A stretch of 15,963 nucleotides of DNA. Origin: JACVRW01 sp035705985 (GTDB lineage: Bacteria > Actinomycetota > Thermoleophilia > Solirubrobacterales > Thermoleophilaceae). Position 1 is the first letter of the stretch; each line of letters begins with the position of its first letter. The notes below the pieces were generated by a model. That model was not told the DNA's origin and did not search any database. It was given only the letters and a program-made list of their open reading frames with translations. Made by a program: the position numbers and the translations under genes. The DNA is taken from NCBI GenBank assembly GCA_035705985.1, contig DASSVP010000230.1, positions 1 through 15,963 of the forward strand, given 5' to 3'. Below are positions 1-6,533 of this stretch, in pieces.

Positions 1-36
1 GACCCCATTCTTTCGTCTATGGGGTCTGCACCCCAT
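1..36. repeat. Triple inverted-repeat cluster (two competing hairpins)
   Basis: Three copies of one 7-base arm are visible: ACCCCAT at 2-8, its reverse complement ATGGGGT at 19-25, and ACCCCAT again at 30-36. Arm 1 and arm 2 pair perfectly, extending to 8 bp (1-8 with 19-26) around a 10-nt loop. Arm 2 and arm 3 pair perfectly around a 4-nt loop. The middle arm can pair with only one partner at a time. The stretch is clearly more AT-rich than the rest of the window. It could be the terminator of an upstream gene cut off by the window edge, an attenuator-like switch before the small zinc-ribbon ORF, or one copy of a dispersed REP-like palindrome. The sequence alone does not decide. Confidence 0.6.
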
Positions 37-70
37 TGGACGTTTGGCCTATTCAGCCGAAACTTTGGAC

Positions 71-250
71 ATGGCCCACTACCTCTGCCCACACTGTGAA
101 GACGTGGTCGACGTCGACGGCCTCGCTCGCGTTACCTGGTGCAACGCCTGCGGGCAGCCGCTGAGCATGTGCGACCTCCTCCCCATCCGGCCCGCGATCA
201 CGCGTGAGCCGGCCGACACACAGGAGCAGGCGCGGCCCGCGCTTGCCTAG
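71..250 (+). CDS. Small zinc-ribbon protein, hypothetical
   Basis: This 59-residue ORF carries two CxxC knuckles, CPHC at residues 6-9 and CNACG at 24-28, with a further Cys at 34. The 14-residue spacing between the knuckles fits a small zinc ribbon. The C-terminal half (about residues 36-59) is Pro/Ala/Glu-rich and probably disordered. Codons are strongly G/C-ending, as in the flanking genes, which supports real coding. I chose the ATG at 71; an in-frame TTG at 44 would add nine residues (MAYSAETLD) lying just after the hairpin cluster. No good Shine-Dalgarno sequence is seen for either start. It is convergent with the EamA gene. Function is unknown; a metal-binding or nucleic-acid-binding role would be a guess. 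Confidence 0.55.
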   Translation: MAHYLCPHCEDVVDVDGLARVTWCNACGQPLSMCDLLPIRPAITREPADTQEQARPALA

Positions 251-396
251 AGCTGCTCTCCGAGGTCGCGGCGACGGGTTGCCGGGGCCGGGCGTCATGG
301 GTCTCGCGCAAGCGCCGGGCGGTGCACGGTGCACAGCGATGGTTTCCGGCAGCGCCCGGGCGGCAGGGTCGCCGGAGCCTCACCTCCTCGCGCCGC

Positions 397-1254
397 TCAG
401 GCGTCGCGGGGCGGCACGCGCGCGTGCCTGGCGGCCCCCGCGCTCGCCGCGACGACGAGCGCGATGGCGACCACCTCGTAGGCGGCCAGGCCCTCGTCCA
501 AGACGATGAATCCGGCGAGCGCCGCCATCGCCGGCTCGAGGCTCATCAGCACGCCGAATACCCCCGTCGGGAGCCTCCGGAGCGCCTCCATCTCGAGCGT
601 GTACGGGATCGCCGACGACAGGAGCGCGACCGCGAAGCCGATGGCGAGCACGGCCGGGCTCAGGAGCTCTGCGCCGCCGTCTGCGATTCCCACGGGCGCC
701 GTCACCAGCGTCCCGGCCACCATCGCCAGCGCGAGCCCCTGCCCGCCCTCGAACGCCTGGCCGACGCGGGCGGCCAGCAGGATGTACGCCGCCCACAGAC
801 AGCCGGCCAGCAGGGCGAGCAGGACCCCGAGCAGGTCGAGGTCCGCGGTCCCGAAGTCCGAGAGCAGGAGGATCCCCGCCGCGGCGAGCGCAACCCAGAG
901 CAGGTCGAGCGCACGCCGCGAGCCGGCCACGGCGACCCCGAGGGGGCCGACGAACTCGATCGTGACCGCGATGCCGAGCGGGATGCGGTCGATCGCCGCG
1001 TAGATCGACAGGTTCATGGTCGCGAGGACCACCCCGAAGACGGCGACGAGGCGCCAGTCCGCCGCCGAGCGCCCGCGAATCCGCGGCCGCCAGGCGAGCA
1101 CCAGGACGAGCGCGGCGAACGCCTGGCGGAGCAGCACCGTGCCCGCGGGGCCGACGTCGTCGAACAGCGTCTTCCCGAAGGCCGCGCCGAGCTGGACTGA
1201 CGCCACGCCCGCCAACACGAGAAGTGCGGGCGGTATACGGTCGGCGCGGACCAT
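397..1254 (-). CDS. EamA/RhtA-family (DMT superfamily) membrane exporter
   Basis: This 285-residue protein is almost wholly hydrophobic, with about ten membrane segments arranged as two EamA repeats, the usual length for the drug/metabolite transporter superfamily. The first repeat holds the family-like stretches SVQLGAAFGKTLF and LLRQAFAALVLVLAWRP. The second holds LLSSAIPYTLEMEALRRL and FGVLMSLEPAMAALAGFIVL; the conserved SLEP(A) near the end is typical of the RhtA/YdcZ-like branch that exports amino acids such as threonine and homoserine. Substrate is not determinable. The start is the ATG read leftwards from 1254, overlapping the divergent aldolase ATG by 2 bp. That neighbour may act on beta-hydroxy amino acids, so an amino-acid efflux role is plausible by context (inference). 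The 146-bp gap to the convergent zinc-ribbon ORF holds no gene and only a weak 7-bp hairpin candidate (315-321 with 353-359). Confidence 0.9.
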   Translation of the reverse strand: MVRADRIPPALLVLAGVASVQLGAAFGKTLFDDVGPAGTVLLRQAFAALVLVLAWRPRIRGRSAADWRLVAVFGVVLATMNLSIYAAIDRIPLGIAVTIEFVGPLGVAVAGSRRALDLLWVALAAAGILLLSDFGTADLDLLGVLLALLAGCLWAAYILLAARVGQAFEGGQGLALAMVAGTLVTAPVGIADGGAELLSPAVLAIGFAVALLSSAIPYTLEMEALRRLPTGVFGVLMSLEPAMAALAGFIVLDEGLAAYEVVAIALVVAASAGAARHARVPPRDA

Positions 1255-2467
1255 GGCGGTGCACCGTACAGAGGCGCGTGAGCGCACCCACGAGGAGCTG
1301 GAGCGGATCTTCGAGGAGGTCGACGCGCCGTTCGCGCTGGTGGACCTCGACGCCATGTGGGCGAACGGCGAGGCCATGCTCGAGCGCGCCGCCGGCACGC
1401 CGATCCGCGTGGCCAGCAAGTCGGTCCGCTGCCGCGCGCTGCTGGCCGCGATCCTGGAGCGCGACCCCGGCTTCCGCGGCCTGATGACGTTCACGCTGCC
1501 GGAGTCGCTGTGGCTGTACGAGCACGGCTTCGACGACCTGCTGCTCGCGTATCCGACCGTGCACCGCGAGGCGGTTGCTGAGCTGGGCCGGGTGGACGGC
1601 GACTCGCCGCCGATCGTGATGGTCGACTCCGTGGAACAGCTCGAGCTGATCGAGGCGGCGGCCGGGCCGGGCGCGCGGCCGATCCGGGTCTGCATCGAGC
1701 TCGACGTGGGCTGGTGGCCGCTCGGAGGGCGCGTGAAGATAGGCGCCAAGCGCTCGCCGATCCGCACTCCGCGGCAGGCCCAGGCGCTCGCCCGCGAGAT
1801 CGCCCGGCGGCCGGGCCTGGAGCTGGCCGCCCTGATGGGCTACGAGGCCCACATCGCCGGCCTCGGCGACGAGCCCCTCGGCCAGCGGGCGCGGAAGCCG
1901 GCGATCCGCTTTATCAAGCGGCGCTCCGCGGCCGAGATCGCCGAGCGGCGCGCGGCGGTGGTGGCCGCCGTGCGCGAGGTGGCGCCGGTCCCGATCGTCA
2001 ACGGGGGCGGCACCGGCAGCATCCACACGACGCGTGCGGAGGACGTGGTCACCGAGGTCACCGCAGGCTCCGGCTTCTACGCGCCGACGCTGTTCGACCG
2101 CTACTCCTCCTTCACGCTGAGGCCGGCCGCCATGTTCGCGATGCCGGTGGTTCGCAGGCCGAGCCGCTCGGTGGCGACTCTGCTGGGCGGCGGCTATCCC
2201 GCCTCGGGCGCGGCCGGGCCGGACCGACTTCCCGCACCGCACCTCCCGACCGGCCTCCGTGTTGACCCCCTCGAAGGCGCAGGCGAGGTGCAGACCCCCG
2301 TTACGGGGCCCGCCGCCGCTAGCCTGCGAGTGGGCGCGAACGTGTATCTGCGCCATGCCAAGGCTGGGGAGCTGTGCGAGCGTTTCAACACCCTGTATCT
2401 GATCAGCGGCGGCGCGATCGTCGACGAGGTGCCGACGTATCGCGGCGAGGGGCGCTGCGAGCTCTAG
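1253..2467 (+). CDS. Fold-type III PLP enzyme, amino-acid deaminase/aldolase (alanine racemase-like, D-threonine aldolase-type)
   Basis: This 404-residue protein begins its TIM barrel with FALVDLDAMWAN (27-38), followed by RVASKSVRC (52-60), where Lys56 sits at the expected position of the PLP Schiff-base lysine. Later barrel signatures are LMGYEAHIAG (194-203), the glycine-rich phosphate-binding VNGGGTGSIHTT (249-260) and EVTAGSGFYAPTLFD (268-282). The C-terminal beta domain ends GEVQTPVT...RHAKAGELCERF...PTYRGEGRCEL, typical of actinobacterial proteins annotated amino acid deaminase/aldolase. Known relatives split D-threonine or other D-beta-hydroxy amino acids to glycine and an aldehyde, or deaminate D-serine-like substrates; which applies here is not visible. 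The start is the ATG at 1253, sharing CCATGG with the divergent exporter. Its last 94 bp are also the start of the sulfatase gene, but the intact family-typical C-terminus argues against a frameshift. Confidence 0.88.
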   Translation: MAVHRTEARERTHEELERIFEEVDAPFALVDLDAMWANGEAMLERAAGTPIRVASKSVRCRALLAAILERDPGFRGLMTFTLPESLWLYEHGFDDLLLAYPTVHREAVAELGRVDGDSPPIVMVDSVEQLELIEAAAGPGARPIRVCIELDVGWWPLGGRVKIGAKRSPIRTPRQAQALAREIARRPGLELAALMGYEAHIAGLGDEPLGQRARKPAIRFIKRRSAAEIAERRAAVVAAVREVAPVPIVNGGGTGSIHTTRAEDVVTEVTAGSGFYAPTLFDRYSSFTLRPAAMFAMPVVRRPSRSVATLLGGGYPASGAAGPDRLPAPHLPTGLRVDPLEGAGEVQTPVTGPAAASLRVGANVYLRHAKAGELCERFNTLYLISGGAIVDEVPTYRGEGRCEL

Positions 2468-4185
2468 CGACGGCGGGCGCCGCGGTCGCGGCCATGCTCG
2501 TCCTCGCCGGCCCTGCGCTGGCGCGCCAGAACGTCGTCGTGATCATGACCGACGACCAGACCGCGGCCTCGCTCTCCACGATGCAGCACACGAATACGCT
2601 GCTCGGCGGGGAGGGCACCCGCTTCGACAACGCGATCGCGAGCTTCCCGCTCTGCTGCCCCTCGCGCGCCACGCACCTCACCGGCCAGTACGCCCACAAC
2701 CACGGCGTGCTCCACAACGGCGGGCCGTTCGGCGGCTTCGTGCGGCTCGACAGCTCGAACACGCTGCCCGTGTGGCTCCAGCAGGCCGGCTACCGGACGA
2801 TGCACGTGGGCCGCTACCTCAACGGCTACGAGGCGGAGCACGGGATCCCGCGCGGGTGGACCGAGTGGTACGGCAGCCCCCACTCCGGGGCGTTCAACTA
2901 CGTGGCCTGGAAGGCATTCGAGGACGGCGTGGTGAAGTCGTACCCGGACGCCGATCATCCGGGCGAGCACCAGACCGACTTCACGACGCGGCGGGCCGTC
3001 GAGCTGATCGACCGCGCCGCGCCCGGCGAGCGGCCGTTCTTCCTGTCGCTCTGGTACGTGGCCCCGCACCGAGCGGGGCCACGCGACCCGGACGACCCGA
3101 TGCGTCCCGGCACGCCCTCGCCCGCGCCGCGGCACCGCGACGCATACGCCGGCGTGCGGATGCCGCGCAAGCCGAACTTCAACGAGCGGAACATGTACGA
3201 CAAGCCGCAGGTCGTGGCCGACCGCCGCCGCCTGTCGCCTGAGTTCGCCGCCGGCGTCGAGGAGAACTGGCGCCAGGAGATCGAGACGCTGATGGGCGTG
3301 GACGAGGGCGTCGCCCAGATCGTGGAGGCGCTGCGCCGCACCGGCGAGCTGGAGAACACGCTGATCGTCTACATGTCGGACAACGGCTACATGCACGGCG
3401 AGCACCGCGCCCTGGCCGAGAAGGTGCTGCCCTACGAGGAGTCGATCCGCATCCCGCTGATGATGCGCGGGCCCGGCGTTCCACACGGGCGGGCCGACAG
3501 GCGGCTCGTCGGGAACGTCGACGTGACGGCGACTATCCTCGACGCCGCGGACGTGGCGCCCGGCCGGATCCTCGACGGGCGCTCGCTGCTCGAACTGCTC
3601 AGCGACCCGGGCGCCGAGTGGGGCCGCGACATCCTCATCGAGAACGGCAGGGGGGCGAACGCCGTGCCGTCGTATCGCGGCATTCGCACCTACCGCTTCC
3701 TCTACGTGGAGCACCGGACCACCGGCGAGTACGAGCTCTACGACCTGGAGAACGACCCGTTCCAGCTCCAGAGCGTCGACGGCCGTGATGAGTACGCGAA
3801 GGTCCAGCGCGACCTGGCCTCGCGGCTGCGCGAGCTGACCCACTGCGTGGGCCTCGACTGCCTCGCGCGACCGCACCTCACGCTGTCGATCCGCTCGGAC
3901 GGCCGCCCGGTGCGCGGCTGTTTCCGCCAGGACCTGCGCGTGCAGCTGCGCGGCTCGAAGCGCGCGCGCCTGGCGCACGCCGACGTCCTGATCGGCCGCC
4001 GGCGCGTGGAGCGCCTGCTCAGCATCCCGACCGCTCGCGGCAGGCGCGCCGGCCCCACGACGCTCACCGGCGAGGTGCGGCGGCGGCAGATCCACCGGCG
4101 AGGCCGGTTCCGTCTGCGCGTGCTGGCGGAGACGGAGGACGGGCGCAAGCTCACGCTCGACCGCGTGCTGCGGCGCTGCCGCTGA
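2374..4185 (+). CDS. Secreted type I sulfatase (formylglycine-dependent), Tat signal, extra C-terminal domain
   Basis: This 603-residue alkaline-phosphatase-superfamily hydrolase would cleave sulfate esters outside the membrane. A twin-arginine signal is visible: SRRGALR (23-29), a hydrophobic stretch, and cleavage likely after ALA50. The catalytic core starts NVVVIMTDDQT (53-63), Asp60/61 being metal ligands. CCPSR (94-98) is the CxPSR motif whose first Cys (94) is converted to formylglycine. Metal/active-site motifs continue with MHVGRYLNGY and YMSDNGYMHGEHR, and the fold closes with YELYDLENDPFQ. No formylglycine-generating enzyme lies in the window. About 110 residues beyond the core (roughly 495-603) form a very Arg-rich, probably beta-rich extension ending in VLRRCR that I cannot name. 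The only usable start is GTG 2374, inside the aldolase gene; without it the Tat signal would be lost. Substrate unknown. Confidence 0.9.
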   Translation: MRAFQHPVSDQRRRDRRRGADVSRRGALRALATAGAAVAAMLVLAGPALARQNVVVIMTDDQTAASLSTMQHTNTLLGGEGTRFDNAIASFPLCCPSRATHLTGQYAHNHGVLHNGGPFGGFVRLDSSNTLPVWLQQAGYRTMHVGRYLNGYEAEHGIPRGWTEWYGSPHSGAFNYVAWKAFEDGVVKSYPDADHPGEHQTDFTTRRAVELIDRAAPGERPFFLSLWYVAPHRAGPRDPDDPMRPGTPSPAPRHRDAYAGVRMPRKPNFNERNMYDKPQVVADRRRLSPEFAAGVEENWRQEIETLMGVDEGVAQIVEALRRTGELENTLIVYMSDNGYMHGEHRALAEKVLPYEESIRIPLMMRGPGVPHGRADRRLVGNVDVTATILDAADVAPGRILDGRSLLELLSDPGAEWGRDILIENGRGANAVPSYRGIRTYRFLYVEHRTTGEYELYDLENDPFQLQSVDGRDEYAKVQRDLASRLRELTHCVGLDCLARPHLTLSIRSDGRPVRGCFRQDLRVQLRGSKRARLAHADVLIGRRRVERLLSIPTARGRRAGPTTLTGEVRRRQIHRRGRFRLRVLAETEDGRKLTLDRVLRRCR

Positions 4186-4188
4186 ACA

Positions 4189-4215
4189 CCCGCTCGAGGA
4201 GCGGCCCCGAGCGGG
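4189..4215. terminator. Candidate bidirectional terminator hairpin
   Basis: A perfect 8-bp inverted repeat, CCCGCTCG (4189-4196) with CGAGCGGG (4208-4215), encloses an 11-nt loop. An alternative, tighter 6-bp hairpin uses CCGCTC (4190-4195) with GAGCGG (4199-4204). It lies in the 53-bp gap between the sulfatase stop and the stop of the convergent oxidase, where a shared terminator is expected. No T-run follows on either strand, which is common in high-GC actinobacteria, so termination is inferred from position and pairing only. Confidence 0.5.
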
Positions 4216-4238
4216 AAGGGATCGCTACAGCGTGGCGG

Positions 4239-5501
4239 TCAGCCGAGCACGCGCCGCAGGTAGTCGTTCTCGAACCGCCGCTCCGGGTCGAGGCGCTCCC
4301 GGACCTCCAGGAAGGTGTCCCACTCGGGGTAGCGGGGCCGCAGCGTGGCAGCGGTCTGGTAGTGGCGCTTGCCCCAGTGCGGGCGGCCGTCGTAGTCGTC
4401 CATGATCGCCTCCACGGCCCGGAAGTAGGTCTCGAACTCCATTCCGACGTACTGGTGCACCGCGATGTATGCCGTGGCGCGCTCGTGGGCGGTCGACAAC
4501 AGGGCGTCGTCCGGCGCCACCACACGCAGCTCGATCGGGAAGCCCACCGGCAGGCGCCGGCGCTCGATCATCGCCAGCACCCGCTCGAGCGCCTCCGCGG
4601 CGCGCTCGCGCGGGATGGCGTACTCCATCTCCGTGAAGCGCACCAGGCGCTTGTTCGCGTACACGCGGTTGCTCGCGTCGAGGTGCTCGGCGCGACCCAT
4701 GAGGCTCGCGAGCCGCCGGTTGAGCGCCGGGATCGCGCTCGGAAAGCGGCGGCCCGTGCGGCAGAAGAGGCCGAGCACCGCGTTCTCCAGGATCACGTCG
4801 TGGACGAACGCCGCCGCCCGGCCGGGCGGCTCGGGCTCGCGGTCGGTGCGCTCGGACGTGAGCGTGAAGGCGCGACGCGTGTACGGCATCACGAACGCCT
4901 CCCAGTGGTCGTTCGCGTCCACGAGCTCGTCGAGGCGCGGGAGCACGTCGTCGAGCGGGCGCGGCTCGTCGATCCGGTGGATCGTGAAGGCCCGGACGCA
5001 CCTCAATGTCACGGCCGAGATCGCGCCAAGCGCGCCCAGGCTCACGCGCGCCGCGCGGAGCTCCCGTCCAGTCGCCTCCACGACCTCCCCGGCTCCGCTG
5101 ACGAGCCGCATTCCGACGACCTGCGACGAGAGGTTCCCGAACCGGCCTCCCGTGCCGTGCGTGGCGGTGGAGATGGCGCCCGCGAGGGTCTGAGGGTCCA
5201 CGTCGCCCTGGTTCTCCATCGCGAGCCCGCGCGAGCGCAGCTCCTCGCCGAGGTCGTGCAGCGTGATCCCGGCTTCGACCGTCACCTCGTCGCCATCCAC
5301 GGCAAGGACCCGGTTCATCGACGACATGTCGACCATCACGCCGTCCGTGCACGCGATGTCGGTGAAGGAGTGGCCGGAGCCCACGAGCTTTACTCGGTCG
5401 GCGCGGGCCACCGCCTCGCCCAGCTCAGCCTCGGACCTCGGCCTCTCGATGCGCTCGGGCGCGCAGCGCTGTTCGCGCGCCCAGTTGGCCCAGGTGGGCA
5501 A
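4239..5501 (-). CDS. FAD-dependent sugar-lactone/alditol oxidase (D-arabinono-1,4-lactone oxidase family)
   Basis: This 420-residue VAO-type flavoenzyme begins with WANWAREQRCAPERIERP, typical of this family. GSGHSFTDIACTDG (41-54) contains His44, the expected covalent FAD attachment residue. The FAD domain continues through GAISTATHGTGG (108-119) and SLGALGAISAVTL (154-166). In the substrate domain, Glu324 and Arg326 (PIELRVV) and Lys378 in HWGK (375-378) match the catalytic Glu-x-Arg and Lys of alditol oxidase and related lactone oxidases. The length is close to bacterial AldO. It should oxidise a sugar lactone or polyol and make H2O2, but which substrate cannot be told. The start is TTG at 5501, directly after the TAG of trxB in the same frame; homologue-like sequence starts right there, so no better start exists. 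A weak GAGG lies about 10-15 nt upstream. It is the last gene of a four-gene operon. Confidence 0.9.
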   Translation of the reverse strand: MPTWANWAREQRCAPERIERPRSEAELGEAVARADRVKLVGSGHSFTDIACTDGVMVDMSSMNRVLAVDGDEVTVEAGITLHDLGEELRSRGLAMENQGDVDPQTLAGAISTATHGTGGRFGNLSSQVVGMRLVSGAGEVVEATGRELRAARVSLGALGAISAVTLRCVRAFTIHRIDEPRPLDDVLPRLDELVDANDHWEAFVMPYTRRAFTLTSERTDREPEPPGRAAAFVHDVILENAVLGLFCRTGRRFPSAIPALNRRLASLMGRAEHLDASNRVYANKRLVRFTEMEYAIPRERAAEALERVLAMIERRRLPVGFPIELRVVAPDDALLSTAHERATAYIAVHQYVGMEFETYFRAVEAIMDDYDGRPHWGKRHYQTAATLRPRYPEWDTFLEVRERLDPERRFENDYLRRVLG

Positions 5502-6533
5502 CTACTCGGCCGCCGCCTCGACCTTCTCGCCCGCGGCCGCGACCCTGTCCGGGTCGGGGGCCCAGTGGACCTCCGGGTCGATCGGCGTGTCGCGTAGGTA
5601 CGCCTCCGCATCGAGCGCGGCCATGCAGCCTGTGCCGGCGGCCGTCACCGCCTGGCGGTAGACGCGGTCCGTGAGGTCGCCGGCCGCGAACACGCCCGGC
5701 AGCTTCGTGCGCGTGGAGCGGCTCTCCACGAGGACGTAGCCCTCCTCGTCGAGCTCGATCTGCCCCTCCACCAGGTGGGAGTTCGGCTGGTGTCCGATCG
5801 CGACGAACGCGCCGGTCACGGGGAGCTCCTTCGTCGAGCCGTCCTCGGTGTTCTCGAGCACGGCGGTGCCGAGCGCGCCGGCCTCGCCGGGCTGGAAGCT
5901 CTGGATCACATACGGCGTCACGAGCTCGATGTTGTCCGTCTGGCGGGCGCGGTCGAGCATGATCGCCGAGGCCCGGAACTCCGGCCGGCGGTGGACGATC
6001 GAGACCTTCTCGGCGAACTTCGACAGGAACGTGGCGTCCTCCATCGCGGTGTCGCCGCCGCCGACCACGATCGTCTGGGCGCCGCGGAAGAACGCCGCGT
6101 CACAGGTCGCGCAGTAGGACACGCCGCGGGCCGACAGCTCCTCCTCGCCGGGCACGCCGAGCTTCTTCGGCTCCGCGCCCATCGCGAGGATCACCGAACG
6201 CGTGCGTATCTCCTGGCCGCCCACGTGCACGATGTGGGTTCCGCCATCGTCCCGCGCGAGGTCGATCTTCGTGGCGTCGTCCGTGATGTAGCGCGTGCCG
6301 AAGCGCTCGGCCTGGTCGCGCAGGTCCTGCATCATCTGCGGGCCCATCACGCCCTCGGGGTAGCCCGGGAAGTTCTCGACGTCGGTCGTCTGCTGGAGCA
6401 GCCCGCCCCACGCGAAGCCCTCGATCACGAGCGGCTCGAGGTCCGCGCGCGACGTGTAGAGCGCGGCGGTGTAGCCGGCGGGACCGCTGCCGACGATGAC
6501 GACATTCTCGATGTCTCTTATCTCCACACCCAT
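5502..6533 (-). CDS. trxB: Thioredoxin-disulfide reductase
   Basis: This 343-residue low-molecular-weight thioredoxin reductase uses NADPH to reduce thioredoxin in the cytoplasm. The FAD-binding motif GSGPAGYTAALYTSRA starts near residue 15. GGLLQQTTDVENFPG follows, and the redox disulfide CATC is at about 141-144 (YCATCDAAFFRG). NADPH-binding GGGDTAMEDA is at about 158-167 with HRRPEFRAS at about 181-189. The second FAD motif is GVFAAGDLTDRVYRQAVTAAGTGCMAAL near 280. The tail AAAEKVEAAAE runs slightly past the usual end. Start choice: ATG at 6533, whose A overlaps the TGA of the upstream gene; a GTG at 6536 is equally possible and would give a GTGA-type overlap. It is third in the PAP2 - UPF0104 - trxB - oxidase operon, and trxB and the oxidase are in the same frame separated only by TAG. 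Pairing with an H2O2-producing oxidase suggests redox defence (inference). No thioredoxin gene is next to it. Confidence 0.96.
   Translation of the reverse strand: MGVEIRDIENVVIVGSGPAGYTAALYTSRADLEPLVIEGFAWGGLLQQTTDVENFPGYPEGVMGPQMMQDLRDQAERFGTRYITDDATKIDLARDDGGTHIVHVGGQEIRTRSVILAMGAEPKKLGVPGEEELSARGVSYCATCDAAFFRGAQTIVVGGGDTAMEDATFLSKFAEKVSIVHRRPEFRASAIMLDRARQTDNIELVTPYVIQSFQPGEAGALGTAVLENTEDGSTKELPVTGAFVAIGHQPNSHLVEGQIELDEEGYVLVESRSTRTKLPGVFAAGDLTDRVYRQAVTAAGTGCMAALDAEAYLRDTPIDPEVHWAPDPDRVAAAGEKVEAAAE

Noticed and set aside
324..343. A 20-bp stretch whose inverted, 17/20-identical copy lies at 1250-1269, flanking the EamA gene like terminal inverted repeats
   Set aside because: With this composition, matches of this quality are expected by chance within 16 kb. 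There is no transposase or target duplication, and one copy is simply the exporter/aldolase start region.
251..396. Possible terminator or small gene between the zinc-ribbon ORF and the exporter
   Set aside because: Only a weak 7-bp hairpin (315-321 with 353-359) and a tandem GGTGCAC repeat (321-334) are present. No credible coding frame or T-run is seen.
1016..1252. An N-terminal extension of the aldolase frame to the ATG at 1016
   Set aside because: The extra residues are Ser/Thr/Arg-rich and antisense to the exporter. Family-like sequence begins only after 1253.
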